This document shows positions 15,147 through 24,111 of a stretch of 64,000 nucleotides of DNA, one piece after another. How positions within the stretch are numbered: position 1 is the stretch's first letter; the number at the start of each line of letters is the position of its first letter. A program made the position numbers and the translations under genes. This stretch comes from DASRHT01 sp035650355 (GTDB lineage: Bacteria > Chloroflexota > Ktedonobacteria > Ktedonobacterales > Ktedonobacteraceae). The DNA is taken from assembly GCA_035650355.1 (NCBI GenBank), contig DASRHT010000057.1, positions 1-64,000 on the forward strand, given 5' to 3'. The notes beneath the pieces were generated by a model. The model had not been told where the DNA came from, did not search any database, and saw only the letters and a list, made by a program, of their open reading frames with translations.

Positions 15147-16571
15147 TTACAGCATGTCCAGTATCGTTTCCATGCGCATCCCGCGCGAGCCTTTGAGCAG
15201 CACGAGATCATCCGCATGGACTTCGCGTTTGAGCAGTTCAGCCGTGGCAGCTTTGGCGCTTTCCAGTGCTGCACTATTATCTACATCGGCAGGAAAATAG
15301 TAGGCGTTCTTTTCTGAGAAGCCTGCCTCGATTGCGCCCTCAACATAGAAGCGAGCCTGCTCTCCCACCGCGATGAGGTAATCTATCGTGCCTGCCAGCG
15401 CGGCCCCACTGGCGCGATGTTCAGCAGGCGCGAAGCTGCCCAGCTCGAAGATATCGCCGAGTACTGCCCAGCGTTTTCCCTCTGGCGCCAGAGAGCTAGC
15501 GTGCATGGCCTGGGTGATGGCAATGATCGACTGGCGATTGGCGTTATAAGTATCGTCGATCAACGTGCTGCCATTGGGGCCGGGCTTGATCTCGCAGCGA
15601 CCTCTGGCCGGGGCAAGTGCCTCTAAAGCAGCCACAATATCGTCCAGGGACATCTCTGCCGCGCATCCCGCTGCCGCTGCCGCCAGGGCGATGGCAACGC
15701 CGTGTGCGCCGGGCAGGTGCAATTGTACGGGCCGTTGCGTCCCATGATAGCTGAGCGTAAAGCTGTGCCCTTGCAAGGTATCGCCCTTGATATCGCTGCC
15801 GCGCACCTCAGCTTCGTCAGCCTGCCCATAATAGAGCAGGCGGGCCTGAGTTTTTGTGCCCATGCCGCGCACGTTGAGATCATCGTAGTTGAGGATCGCG
15901 ATACCATCCGGCAAAAGAGCCTGTACCAGTTCGCTTTTAGCGATGACGACGCGCTCCTGCGATTTGAAAAATTCCAGGTGCGCGGCTCCGACATTAGTGA
16001 CCATCGACCAGTCTGGCCGCGCGATGGTGCGGCAGAGCCAGGCCAGTTCTCCCACCCATTGCGCTCCCATTTCCAGCACGGCATAGCGATGCTGCGGCTC
16101 CAGGCGCAGCAGTGTCAGTGGATAGCCAATCTCGTTATTATAGGATGCCTGCGTCTTGAGTGTGGGAGCCTTGCGACTGAGAACGGCGGCGACGGCCTCT
16201 TTGGTGCTGGTCTTGCCATTGCTCCCGGTGATGCCAATCAGCGTAGTGTTTTGCTGGCGCGCCGTGCGCACGCGAGCTGTAGCGTGCAGAGCTGCAACCA
16301 CGTCGGGAACGATAATTTGTAGAAAGCCGGGAGGAACGTCTTCAGCCGGCTCGGTACAGAGCGCGCCGAGCGCCCCTGCACGGGCGACCGCATGAATGAA
16401 GCGATGACCATCAACCTTTGCGCCTTTGATGGCAATAAAGAGATCGCCAGGCTCAATCTGGCGGCTATCGTGGTGCGCGGAGCGAAAAACTAGCTGCGGA
16501 TCAGACGGAGCGTTGCTATGTATCCGAACCCCATTGGTATTGCCCTGTAGTATATCGTCGAGGGTAAACAT
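15147..16571 (-). CDS. murF: UDP-N-acetylmuramoyl-tripeptide--D-alanyl-D-alanine ligase
   Basis: 474 residues with the three-domain Mur ligase layout. The N-terminal UDP-binding part has FRSAHHDSRQIEPGDLFIAIKG (in two stretches), the ATP-binding loop is ITGSNGKTSTKE (114-125), then NEIGYPLTLLRL, VTNVGAAHLEFF, and the C-terminal IDDTYNANRQS and DLVLLKGSRGMRME. It adds D-Ala-D-Ala to the UDP-MurNAc-tripeptide in the cytoplasm. It is the first gene of the murF-ddl-epimerase operon, all read on the minus strand. Confidence 0.93.
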   Translation of the reverse strand: MFTLDDILQGNTNGVRIHSNAPSDPQLVFRSAHHDSRQIEPGDLFIAIKGAKVDGHRFIHAVARAGALGALCTEPAEDVPPGFLQIIVPDVVAALHATARVRTARQQNTTLIGITGSNGKTSTKEAVAAVLSRKAPTLKTQASYNNEIGYPLTLLRLEPQHRYAVLEMGAQWVGELAWLCRTIARPDWSMVTNVGAAHLEFFKSQERVVIAKSELVQALLPDGIAILNYDDLNVRGMGTKTQARLLYYGQADEAEVRGSDIKGDTLQGHSFTLSYHGTQRPVQLHLPGAHGVAIALAAAAAGCAAEMSLDDIVAALEALAPARGRCEIKPGPNGSTLIDDTYNANRQSIIAITQAMHASSLAPEGKRWAVLGDIFELGSFAPAEHRASGAALAGTIDYLIAVGEQARFYVEGAIEAGFSEKNAYYFPADVDNSAALESAKAATAELLKREVHADDLVLLKGSRGMRMETILDML

Positions 16572-16680
16572 TGTCTGCTTGAGCCTCCGCCTCTCTACTA
16601 TTCTCTGAGCAAATTATATCATGTCTGACCATTTTCGTCTGCTCGCCCCATTATAATAAATCTGAAATGACCTCAACTAT

Positions 16681-16743
16681 GTAGGGGCAGGGCTAGCCCC
16701 TGCCCTGTTGCGCCTGGAAGGGCAGGAGCTAGCCCTGCCCCCA
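16681..16743. repeat. Pair of GGGGCAGGGCTAGCCC palindromes
   Basis: GTAGGGGCAGGGCTAGCCCC and AGGGCAGGAGCTAGCCCTGC stand in inverted arrangement, so the pair can also fold on itself. The same palindrome pair occurs at 45015-45112. It lies between the divergent murF and YceI genes. Confidence 0.7.
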
Positions 16744-16766
16744 TAAACTAATATTTTGTAAGTAAC

Positions 16767-16795
16767 TTGACAAAAGAAAGTTTGTGTGGTATTGT
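16767..16795 (+). promoter_or_regulatory. Sigma-70 promoter of the YceI gene
   Basis: TTGACA (16767-16772), a 17-base spacer and TATTGT (16790-16795) lie about 64 bp before the start codon, giving a leader of roughly 55 bases. Confidence 0.7.
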
Positions 16796-16858
16796 TATTT
16801 CAGTTAGTAAAACAGCTAACGCATCAAATAATAAAAAAATCATCTGGAGGTTATTTTC

Positions 16859-17383
16859 ATGGCATGGGAAATTGATGCCAACCATTCGCAAGCAACATTC
16901 GCTGTCAAGCATATGATGGTAACAACGGTGCGAGGACAGTTTAAAGTGCTAAGGGGCAAGCTTAACATTGACGAGCAGAACCCCGCCAACTCGTGGGTTG
17001 AGGCCGAAGTCGATGCTGCCAGTATTGATACGCGCGAACCCAACCGCGACGGTCACCTGCGTTCCCCTGATTTCTTCGATGTTGAGAACTATCCCAAGAT
17101 TACATTCAAAAGTACAAAAGTTGAGCACGTTGGTGGCGACGAGTACAAAGTAAGCGGCGACCTGAGCATGCACGGGGTTACAAAGCCGGTTGTCTTTAAG
17201 GCCGAATACGCCGGTCAAGCAAAGGATGCTTACGGATTGCAGCGGGCAGGTTTGAGTGCAAGAGCCACGATCAACCGTAAAGATTTTGGGCTGACCTGGA
17301 ACCGGGCGATTGAGACTGGCGGGGTCGCAGTGAGCGAAGATGTGAAGATCGAGATTGATCTGGCGGCGGTGAATAAAGGCTAA
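16859..17383 (+). CDS. YceI-family lipocalin-like protein, cytosolic form
   Basis: 174 residues covering the whole YceI domain: WEIDANHSQATFAVKHMMVT at the start, GKLNIDE, SIDTREPNRDGHLRSPDFFD, YPKITFKST, GDLSMHGVTKPV, and the closing NRKDFGLTWN and EDVKIEIDL. YceI proteins form a beta-barrel that binds isoprenoid-like lipids. No signal peptide is present, unlike E. coli YceI, so it stays in the cytoplasm. TGGAGG is 8 nt before the ATG. It is a single gene with its own promoter and terminator. Confidence 0.92.
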   Translation: MAWEIDANHSQATFAVKHMMVTTVRGQFKVLRGKLNIDEQNPANSWVEAEVDAASIDTREPNRDGHLRSPDFFDVENYPKITFKSTKVEHVGGDEYKVSGDLSMHGVTKPVVFKAEYAGQAKDAYGLQRAGLSARATINRKDFGLTWNRAIETGGVAVSEDVKIEIDLAAVNKG

Positions 17384-17400
17384 ATCCTATACTCTTATCG

Positions 17401-17426
17401 GGGGTACCTACACGGGTACCCCTTTT
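17401..17426 (+). terminator. Rho-independent terminator of the YceI gene
   Basis: GGGGTACC (17401-17408) pairs perfectly with GGTACCCC (17415-17422) around a 6-nt loop, followed by TTTT. Confidence 0.85.
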
Positions 17427-17438
17427 GATTCGCGGCAG

Positions 17439-18710
17439 TTAGTCCAAGCCGGCAATTCGAGGGATTGGAGCTTCCAGCAGGTTCTTGGCGGCGCGTCCAC
17501 CTTTGAGCACCAGCCTGACATTCTTCGGCTCGGCTATCGTGCTGATGGTCTCCAGGACATTGCCGTTGACGAGGATCGCATCGGCCAGTTTCCCCACTTC
17601 AAGCGTGCCGATGCTTTTGTCCATGTGGAGGAGCCTGGCGGCGTGCTGGGTGCTGGCCTGGATAGCCTGCATTGGCGTCATGCCATTTTCGACCATCAGT
17701 TGCAGCTCTTTGCCGTTTGTGCCGTGGCGACCCACGCCCGAATCGGTGCCCATCGCGATTTTCACGCCCGCCTCGACCGCGCGGCGGAAGCTCTGGCGGT
17801 GGATCTCGATCACATCGAGAGCTTTAGCCGCCATCATGGGTGGGAGAATATCGGGATGCATCTCCGAGAACTCGATCACGGCCATCGGAGCCACCAGCGT
17901 CGGCACAAGATACGCGTCCCGTTCGAGCATCAGGCTGATGGCTTCATCATCCAGATAGATGCCATGCTCGATAGAGACGACGCCAGCCAGCAAAGCATGT
18001 TTGATGCCCTGCGTACCCTGAGCGTGAGCCATGCAGCGTTTCTCCTGTGCGGCAGCCTCGTAGACAGCAGTGGCGATCTCTTCGAGCGTGAATTGCGACG
18101 AGGTGGGGGCATCGGCAGTTGAGAGCACGCCGCCGGTGGTGGCTATCTTGATCCAGTCGGCCCCGGCGCGCAGGATTTCGCGTGTAGCCTTGCGCACCTC
18201 TTCGATCCCATCCACCACGCCGTTGGGCATATCGGGGAAATTCAGGCCGAAGAAGCCAATATCGGCGCAGCAGGGATAATGGCCGTCGCCGTGTCCGCCG
18301 GTCTGAGAGAGGATGGAAACGGCAACCTGCATGCGTGGTCCGGCGATAATGCCACGCTCAACTGCCATCTTGACGCCCGCTGGCGTCCCGGCGGCATCGC
18401 GAACGGTAGTCACGCCGGCGTTGAGCGTTGCGCGCATGCGTGGAAGCATCTGAAAGAGAGTCAGGCTGGGCGGCGTGAGCAGAGAGCGCACAAGATCGGG
18501 ATACTCCATCGCGAAATGGACGTGCGTATCGATCAGGCCGGGCAGCACCTGGCCTCCTCCTGCATCGACGACGGTCGCGTCACGCGGGATATCAATGCGA
18601 TTCTGGCTGCCAACGGCAACGATGCGTTCCTCGTCAATGAGGATAGCGCCATGCTCAACCGGCTCGTTTCCGGTACCATCGACGATGGTGGCATTAGTGA
18701 TTGCTAGCAT
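17439..18710 (-). CDS. Amidohydrolase (imidazolonepropionase/prolidase-like)
   Basis: 423 residues of the amidohydrolase superfamily. Metal ligands appear as HVH in PGLIDTHVHFAME, a lysine in ADWIKIATTGGV, histidines in MAHAQG and SIEHGIYL, and an Asp in IAMGTDSGV. The C-terminal strand domain is IGTLEVGKLADAILVNGN. GTPAGVKMAVERG and SQTGGHGDGH are typical of the group of Xaa-Pro and related dipeptidases, but the substrate is open. It is a single gene, with the YceI terminator between the convergent ends. Confidence 0.85.
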   Translation of the reverse strand: MLAITNATIVDGTGNEPVEHGAILIDEERIVAVGSQNRIDIPRDATVVDAGGGQVLPGLIDTHVHFAMEYPDLVRSLLTPPSLTLFQMLPRMRATLNAGVTTVRDAAGTPAGVKMAVERGIIAGPRMQVAVSILSQTGGHGDGHYPCCADIGFFGLNFPDMPNGVVDGIEEVRKATREILRAGADWIKIATTGGVLSTADAPTSSQFTLEEIATAVYEAAAQEKRCMAHAQGTQGIKHALLAGVVSIEHGIYLDDEAISLMLERDAYLVPTLVAPMAVIEFSEMHPDILPPMMAAKALDVIEIHRQSFRRAVEAGVKIAMGTDSGVGRHGTNGKELQLMVENGMTPMQAIQASTQHAARLLHMDKSIGTLEVGKLADAILVNGNVLETISTIAEPKNVRLVLKGGRAAKNLLEAPIPRIAGLD

Positions 18711-18824
18711 GCTTTATCGAGGCTCCTTCTCTTTGTGGTTATGTAAAGCTGTGATTGTATCATACAACATCTCTTTACTGTTGTAGTGTCCATCCTTCCC
18801 CAATCACAACCATCGCCGCACCTG

Positions 18825-18983
18825 CTGTAGAGACGTGCTTGAGCGCGTCCGCTTCAGCGCCTATTCTTCCAGAGAAAGAGCCATGCAGCGAAGACGTCGA
18901 TGCTGGTCCGCTGGACGATGGCGAGGCGGATATGCAGACGGGACAGGCGCTAAAGCGGACGTGATGGAATCCCGTCTCTACAG
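18825..18983. repeat. MITE-like element with CTGTAGAGACG ends
   Basis: CTGTAGAGACG at 18825 is mirrored by CGTCTCTACAG ending at 18983. The inner sides carry GAGCGCGTCCGCTT and GCGCTAAAGCGGACG, the same blocks found in other members of this family (48792-49086 and partial copies near 9500, 34740 and 34890). It fills much of the 344 bp gap between the amidohydrolase and oxidoreductase genes; nothing else is seen there. Confidence 0.6.
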
Positions 18984-19054
18984 AGGGGACATTACGTCGT
19001 ACAATAGAGATGTAGCTCAGGCTAACGATTATTTGAAACGAAGGAGTAGCATGT

Positions 19055-20032
19055 ATGCGAGCAGCAATAATTACCAGGCCGGGAGGGCCAGAAGTATTGG
19101 AGATACAGGACGTTGAGATGCCGCAGCCGGTGGGGGATCAGGTGCGTGTGAGGGTGCGCGCGTCGGGCATTAACCGGGCGGATTTGTTGCAGCGGGCAGG
19201 AGGGTATCCCGCGCCTCCTGGTTCGCCCTCGAATATTCCTGGACTCGAGTTCGCGGGCGAGGTCGAGGCCGTGGGGCCATTGGCGCGCTCCTGGAAAGTG
19301 GGCCAGCGCGTCATGGGGATCGCAGGCGGCGGCGGGCAGGCAGAATATATCCTTTCGCACGAAGGATTGCTGGTAGAGATCCCCGAGAATCTGGATTTTG
19401 TGCAGGCGGCAGGCGTGCCCGAAGTCTTTATGACCGCCCACGATGCCCTGTTTACCCAGGCCGGTTTGCGCATGGGCGAGCGGGTATTGATTCATGCGGC
19501 GGGCAGCGGTGTTGGCACAGCAGCAATCCAGCTCGCTCATGCCGTGGGTGCAACCACCTTTGGTACCTCGCGTACGGCTAGCAAGTTGGAGCGCGCGAAA
19601 GAACTTGGACTGGATGTTGGTCTCTCGGATCAGAATTTTGCCGCCGAGGTCAACCGCTTGACAAATGGGGGAGGCGTGCATGTTGCGCTGGATTTCATGG
19701 GCGCGTCCTATCTGGCCCAGAACCTGGAAGCCCTGACCACCTGGGGGCGTCTCGTCTTTCTGGCGACGATGGGAGGGGCGCAGGCCAATGTGAACCTGGC
19801 GATGCTGATGGGCAAGCGTATTCAGATGCGCGGCTGCACCCTGCGCACGCGCACGCTAGAGGAGAAGCTGACGGTGACGCGCCTCTTTGCCACTCAGGTA
19901 GTCCCCCTGCTGGCAAAAGGGATCGTGAAGCCGATTGTCGAGCAGACCTATCCTTTGCATGAGATTGCAGCCGCCCATGCCGCGATGGGCGAAAATAAAA
20001 ATTTCGGCAAATTGATCATGGTGATGGACTGA
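19055..20032 (+). CDS. Quinone oxidoreductase-type NADP-dependent dehydrogenase
   Basis: 325 residues of the zinc-free medium-chain dehydrogenase group. The N-terminal GroES-like fold shows VRVRASGINRADLLQRAGGY, with Asn-Arg replacing the zinc-binding Cys. Then come GLEFAGEVEAVG, the nucleotide-binding VLIHAAGSGVGTAAIQLAHA, and FGTSRTASKLERAKELG. It matches the PIG3/QOR branch, which reduces quinones with NADPH. AAGGAG lies 9 nt before the ATG. The gene is single, ending shortly before a GGGCAA hairpin. Confidence 0.88.
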   Translation: MRAAIITRPGGPEVLEIQDVEMPQPVGDQVRVRVRASGINRADLLQRAGGYPAPPGSPSNIPGLEFAGEVEAVGPLARSWKVGQRVMGIAGGGGQAEYILSHEGLLVEIPENLDFVQAAGVPEVFMTAHDALFTQAGLRMGERVLIHAAGSGVGTAAIQLAHAVGATTFGTSRTASKLERAKELGLDVGLSDQNFAAEVNRLTNGGGVHVALDFMGASYLAQNLEALTTWGRLVFLATMGGAQANVNLAMLMGKRIQMRGCTLRTRTLEEKLTVTRLFATQVVPLLAKGIVKPIVEQTYPLHEIAAAHAAMGENKNFGKLIMVMD

Positions 20033-20063
20033 AAATATTTTCAGGAGAAGGTGATACGTTAGG

Positions 20064-20095
20064 TAGGGGCAATCCCTCGCGGTTGCCCTGTGCCC
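20064..20095. repeat. GGGCAA hairpin repeat
   Basis: GTAGGGGCAATCCCTCGCGG then TTGCCC forms a short GC-rich hairpin 30 bp after the oxidoreductase stop codon. It is a possible transcript end. Confidence 0.65.
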
Positions 20096-20210
20096 ACTCC
20101 CCAATTAGTCCGCCATATGAGCAAAGGAAACGCACCTGGAACGTGTCTAAGTATAGCACCCAATATCTGGGTGACTGCTTTATTTTTTCGTTCCAATGGA
20201 GGCAACACGC

Positions 20211-21023
20211 GTGAATCCTTTGACTCATAATTCTGCTGACATACCTATTCTTGCGCATAAATATTACGAAGCTCCGTCGGTTTTTATCGCGGAAAACTTG
20301 CTACGGGGGGCGCGGCGGCAGAAATCGCTCTCTGCCGGCACAGTGCCAGCCATCTGCGTGCTGGACCCTGATGGCGACCTGGTTGATTACCTGCGCGCCA
20401 CCGATCAGGCTCACCTTCATCGGAGCTGGGCCTGTTATCATACTGTGCTCGAAACATTTATGCATGAAGAGGTCGAGTATGGGATCGTTGGTCGCGTGGT
20501 GGGCGCCCCTTTCGCGGTCCTGGTAGCCGAGGAACTTTTCGCTTGCGGCTGCCAGTTGCTCATCAGCATCACGTCAGCGGGCCAGATCATGCCAACGAGC
20601 CAGCCGCCGTATGTGGTGCTGATCGAGCGGGCGCTGCGTGATGAGGGGACAAGTTACCATTATCTGCCCCCATCGCCTTATAGTCATCTGGCCCCAACGC
20701 TCAAAGCCATGCTCTGCCCTGCCTGGGACCATAGCCGCGTGCCGCTTCTCATCGGAGCGAGCTGGACCACAGATGCGCCATTCCGCGAAACGGAGCAGGC
20801 CATTGCTGCCAGGCGGGCGATGGGCATCCTGGCGGTTGAGATGGAAGCGGCAGCGCTCTATGCTATGGGCTGCGCGATGCAGAAAAATGTCATCTGTTTT
20901 GCCCTGGTGACCAATCGCATGGGTCAGATTGAAGGAGATTTCGAAAAAGGTCACGCGCAAGGAAGCCTTACCGCCCTGCAAGTGCTGCGCCAGACGGTGA
21001 GCGCCTGGCAGGAAAATAGATAG
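20211..21023 (+). CDS. Nucleoside phosphorylase family protein
   Basis: About 270 residues. VEYGIVGRVVGAPFAVLVAE, LISITSAGQI and especially MGILAVEMEAAALYAMG match the phosphorylase superfamily (uridine and purine nucleoside phosphorylases). In these the VEME block binds ribose and the Ser/Thr-Ala-Gly region holds the base. An Asp or Asn after the VEME block normally marks purine specificity; VTNRMG here leaves it open. GTG 20211 has GGAGG 8 nt upstream. The ATG at 20196 would place GGAGG inside the gene, so it is less likely but possible. Confidence 0.78.
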   Translation: MNPLTHNSADIPILAHKYYEAPSVFIAENLLRGARRQKSLSAGTVPAICVLDPDGDLVDYLRATDQAHLHRSWACYHTVLETFMHEEVEYGIVGRVVGAPFAVLVAEELFACGCQLLISITSAGQIMPTSQPPYVVLIERALRDEGTSYHYLPPSPYSHLAPTLKAMLCPAWDHSRVPLLIGASWTTDAPFRETEQAIAARRAMGILAVEMEAAALYAMGCAMQKNVICFALVTNRMGQIEGDFEKGHAQGSLTALQVLRQTVSAWQENR

Positions 21024-21063
21024 AATATTTCCGATATTGCTCTTTCGATGAGCAGGAGCATCC

Positions 21064-21240
21064 CAGGGCTTTTCCGTGTTCGTCATGCTCGCAGGGCGAA
21101 ACCCTGCTCGCAAGGGGAGAGAGGTGCAGGCAACGCCGCGACGCAGCGTTGCCTGCACCTCTCTCCCCTTGCCCAGCGCCCCGTTGGGGGCGCGAATCCC
21201 GTCGGCAGGAGTCAGAGGAGAGGAACACGGAAAAGCCCTG
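21064..21240. mobile_element. Palindromic MITE, type A (copy 1) with target duplication
   Basis: A 177 bp element with inverted ends CAGGGCTTTTCCGTGTTC and GAACACGGAAAAGCCCTG. Inside is a nearly perfect hairpin (GGGAGAGAGGTGCAGGCAAC mirrored across a short centre). It is flanked on both sides by AGGAGCATCC (21054-21063 and 21241-21250), a clear 10 bp target-site duplication. A second copy of the same length is at 27233-27409. No transposase is encoded. Confidence 0.9.
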
Positions 21241-21390
21241 AGGAGCATCCGTAGAGCCAGCGCAATGCGTCTGGCTCTACGGTATAATACGAGATGGAAA
21301 GATAGAGAAGGGGAGTTTGCCTGAGGGGAAGGAGAAAGCATATTTTTAGCAAGGCAGAAGAGAGAACGGGAAAGGCCGGGCCAGTATCGT

Positions 21391-21798
21391 ATGCAACAAA
21401 CAACAAAGGTAGCTCCGCCTAAAAGAGGTTGCATCTCACGTCTAGCTATAGTTGTGGCGGGCATCGTCTGGATCGTGCTGATTGGCTCTATAGCAGTGAT
21501 TGTAAATCAAGCGATGCAACTTCAAGGAACAACGCCTGGACGCCGCGATATTCCATCGTTACCCGCTATTTGTACATCGCCATCCCCCGCATTACCGGTT
21601 AATGGAAGAGGGACCGTGACTGCGCAGCCGTTTGATTGCGCTACCGCAACGCCATCGCCAATCCAACAGCCAACGCCTGCTCCGCCGACACCAGCGCCAA
21701 CCCGACCAGCATTGCGGACACCAGTGCCAACGCGACCGCCAGCATCACCGACGCCTTTACCGAGACGAACGCCAACGCCGACGCCACAGCAATTGTGA
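21391..21798 (+). CDS. Small membrane-anchored Pro/Thr-rich protein
   Basis: 135 residues. A basic N-terminus is followed by one hydrophobic segment (LAIVVAGIVWIVLIGSIAVI, about 18-37), which would act as a signal anchor. The rest, from about residue 85, is low-complexity Pro-Thr-Ala-Arg repeats (PTPAPPTPAPTRPAL, PTPLPRRTPTPTP), typical of a wall-spanning stalk. I recognise no domain and no partner gene. The low-complexity part is what one also sees in frames from GC-rich repeats, so the call is moderate. Confidence 0.55.
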   Translation: MQQTTKVAPPKRGCISRLAIVVAGIVWIVLIGSIAVIVNQAMQLQGTTPGRRDIPSLPAICTSPSPALPVNGRGTVTAQPFDCATATPSPIQQPTPAPPTPAPTRPALRTPVPTRPPASPTPLPRRTPTPTPQQL

Positions 21799-21883
21799 AA
21801 GATAGGCAGCATCGTCAGAGAATAGTGTGTGCCGAGATAAGTATGGCTCACCTTTCAATGGTGGGCCATAAAATAAGTATTGG

Positions 21884-22549
21884 TCAGCGTGAAAATTGCT
21901 CGACATCGTCGCGATACACGTCGTATGCCTTCGCATATTCCATCGTGCGAGCGACTTCGGCGATAAAGTGGGCGTCGTAGCCGGCGCGCCGTAAGAGATA
22001 GAAGCCCATCTCCATGCCGGAGGAGATACCGCCTGCGGTCAAAATCCGCCCCGCGTCCACCACTCGCGCGCGACTGATGCGACAGGTGGGGGCGAGTTCT
22101 GCCAGGCGATCTATCGGCACTTTCCCCATCTCGGAAGCCTCCAACCGGTCCGGCTCCTTACGATTGGTCGCGGGCAGGCCGTCGAGCAGCCCCATTTTGG
22201 CATAGATCCAGGAGCCGGTACAGACACTTACCAGCAGCGTTGTTTCGGGCAGGGATCGGATAAACTCCTGCAAGCGGCGGTTGTGCATCTCCTGGCGCGT
22301 GCCGAAGCCGCCTGGGATCAGAAAGGCATCCATCGCGGGCCGGTCGAGGAAGCTATAGTTCGGCAGCACGGTAAAGCCCGCCTGTGTCTGCACCGGACGC
22401 ATGGCATCAGCAATCAAGAAGGCGTCTAACTCGGGATCAAAGCGGCGCGCCACCGAAAAGACGCCATAGGGTGCGGCAAAGTCAACAATTTCGGCATCCT
22501 TGAAGACGTAGATGCCCAGTCGAAACCCGGCAATGCGCTTTGTAGACAT
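21884..22549 (-). CDS. DJ-1/PfpI-family protein (isonitrile hydratase-like)
   Basis: 221 residues. The class I glutamine amidotransferase-like fold shows the nucleophile elbow LVSVCTGSWIYAKMGLLDG with the Cys, an acidic residue in DAFLIPGGFGTRQ and GGISSGMEMGFYLL near the end. This pattern is typical of the GATase1 domain in isonitrile hydratases and in AraC-type regulators, but no HTH is attached here. The function in this organism is unknown. It starts 2 bp after the stop of the decarboxylase gene, so the two are probably co-translated. Confidence 0.82.
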   Translation of the reverse strand: MSTKRIAGFRLGIYVFKDAEIVDFAAPYGVFSVARRFDPELDAFLIADAMRPVQTQAGFTVLPNYSFLDRPAMDAFLIPGGFGTRQEMHNRRLQEFIRSLPETTLLVSVCTGSWIYAKMGLLDGLPATNRKEPDRLEASEMGKVPIDRLAELAPTCRISRARVVDAGRILTAGGISSGMEMGFYLLRRAGYDAHFIAEVARTMEYAKAYDVYRDDVEQFSR

Positions 22550-22551
22550 AA

Positions 22552-24015
22552 CTAATCCTCTCTTTGTTCTGTAATAGCTCCAGCATGAAGGCTGAGTTTG
22601 TGACCGAAACGCTCAAGGCGCTCGATGGTTCCCTCAAGGTCCTGCTCGCTCGTGCGCGGATTGATGATGCAGAGCCGCAAAGCTGTTTTGCCTCGTAGCG
22701 TTGTTGAGCTGAGAGCCGCGAAGCCATCCTCCATCATTGCATGGATCAGTTGCTGGTTAATGGCATTGGCTGCCTGCTCCGAGCCATCAGCGGGCAGGTA
22801 GCGGAAAGAGACGATCCCGAGCTGCGCCGCAGTTACGACTTCCCAGCAGGGTGAGCGGCGCAGAACCCGCTCGGCATGCTCTGCCAGCATAATGCCGCGA
22901 TTGACGGCGTGGCGAAACGCCTCAAGCCCGAAGACTTTCAGCGACATCCAGAGTTTGAGCGCACGGAAGCTGCGTGTGAGCTGGATACCGTAATCGCGGA
23001 AGTTGACCTCTTCTTCGATGCCCGCGACGTCTTTTAAATACTCGGGCAGGACGCTGAAAGTCTGCCTGAGCCAGCGAGCCTCGCGCACGAGTACGCAGCC
23101 CATTTCATAGGGCTGGAAGAGCCACTTGTGCGGATCTAATACTAGTGAGTCCGCTAACTCCAGTCCTTGCAGCGCCGAACGGCCTCGCTCGCAGAGAACA
23201 GCCCCGCCCCCATAGGCCGCGTCGGCATGCAGCCAGAGGTCTTGCTGACGACAAAAATCCGCCAGTTCCGGCAGGGGATCGACCGCGCCGGTATTGGTGG
23301 TGCCAGCGTTAGCGATGACACAGAATGGGATGCGCCCGGCGGCCCGATCTTCCGCGACGGCGCTTTGCAGCGTTGGCAGTGGCAGGCGAAAATCCTGATC
23401 TGAAGGAAGCTTGCGCAGTTGCTCCGCGCCAAAACCAAGCACTTTCAATGCGCGATCAGTGGCCGAGTGCGTCTGGTCTGAGCAATAGACAACGGCATCA
23501 TGCAATGTGTCGCGCAACTTGACATGCCGCGCCGCTGCCAATGCAGTCAGGGTTGCGACGGAGCCGCCACTGACGAAGAGGCCGCCCGCGGATGTGGGTA
23601 GACCGCAGAGCTGCCGCAGCCAGTCGATGGTCACAAGCTCTATCTCGGCGGGACCGGAGGCGACCGCCCAGGAGCCCACAAATGGGTTGAAGCCGGCTAC
23701 CAGCGCATCAGCCAGAACGGAGACGAAGTTATTAGGATTGGGGACAAAGGAAAAGAAGCGCGGATGCGATACCGAGAGGAAATTGCTGAAAACATCCTGC
23801 TGCACCTGTTGCAAGATGGCCTCGACAGGCGTTCCCTGTTCCGGTAACGGCTCGCGCAACTGCTTCTCCAGTGTGGGTCGGTCAGCTCTGCGAGTCAAAA
23901 GCTCATCGGGGAGGCGCTCAAAATGCTCCACCAGCATATCAACGACGCGATATCCTAGCTGCTGCATCTGTTCGCGCGATAATTGCAACGCGTCATTGCG
24001 TGGGGTATGCTCCAT
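22552..24015 (-). CDS. PLP-dependent aromatic/L-amino acid decarboxylase
   Basis: About 487 residues of the group II decarboxylases (aromatic L-amino acid, glutamate and tyrosine types). Marks are HPRFFSFVPNPNNF, GGSVATLTALAAAR, LHADAAYGGGAVLCERG with the PLP-stacking and Asp residues, and the PLP lysine in LVLDPHKWLFQPYEMG. It removes the carboxyl group from an amino acid; which one cannot be said. Met at 24015 has AGGAAGAGG 9 nt before it, better than the TTG three codons earlier. It lies 96 bp after bioB and is coupled to the PfpI gene. Confidence 0.88.
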   Translation of the reverse strand: MEHTPRNDALQLSREQMQQLGYRVVDMLVEHFERLPDELLTRRADRPTLEKQLREPLPEQGTPVEAILQQVQQDVFSNFLSVSHPRFFSFVPNPNNFVSVLADALVAGFNPFVGSWAVASGPAEIELVTIDWLRQLCGLPTSAGGLFVSGGSVATLTALAAARHVKLRDTLHDAVVYCSDQTHSATDRALKVLGFGAEQLRKLPSDQDFRLPLPTLQSAVAEDRAAGRIPFCVIANAGTTNTGAVDPLPELADFCRQQDLWLHADAAYGGGAVLCERGRSALQGLELADSLVLDPHKWLFQPYEMGCVLVREARWLRQTFSVLPEYLKDVAGIEEEVNFRDYGIQLTRSFRALKLWMSLKVFGLEAFRHAVNRGIMLAEHAERVLRRSPCWEVVTAAQLGIVSFRYLPADGSEQAANAINQQLIHAMMEDGFAALSSTTLRGKTALRLCIINPRTSEQDLEGTIERLERFGHKLSLHAGAITEQRED

Positions 24016-24111
24016 CAGATACAACCTCTTCCTAAAAATAAGTATGATAAAACCTGTTCAAAATAGTTATATCATAACAGGATAACAAAGGAGGTTGCCA
24101 TTTGAGCAAGC

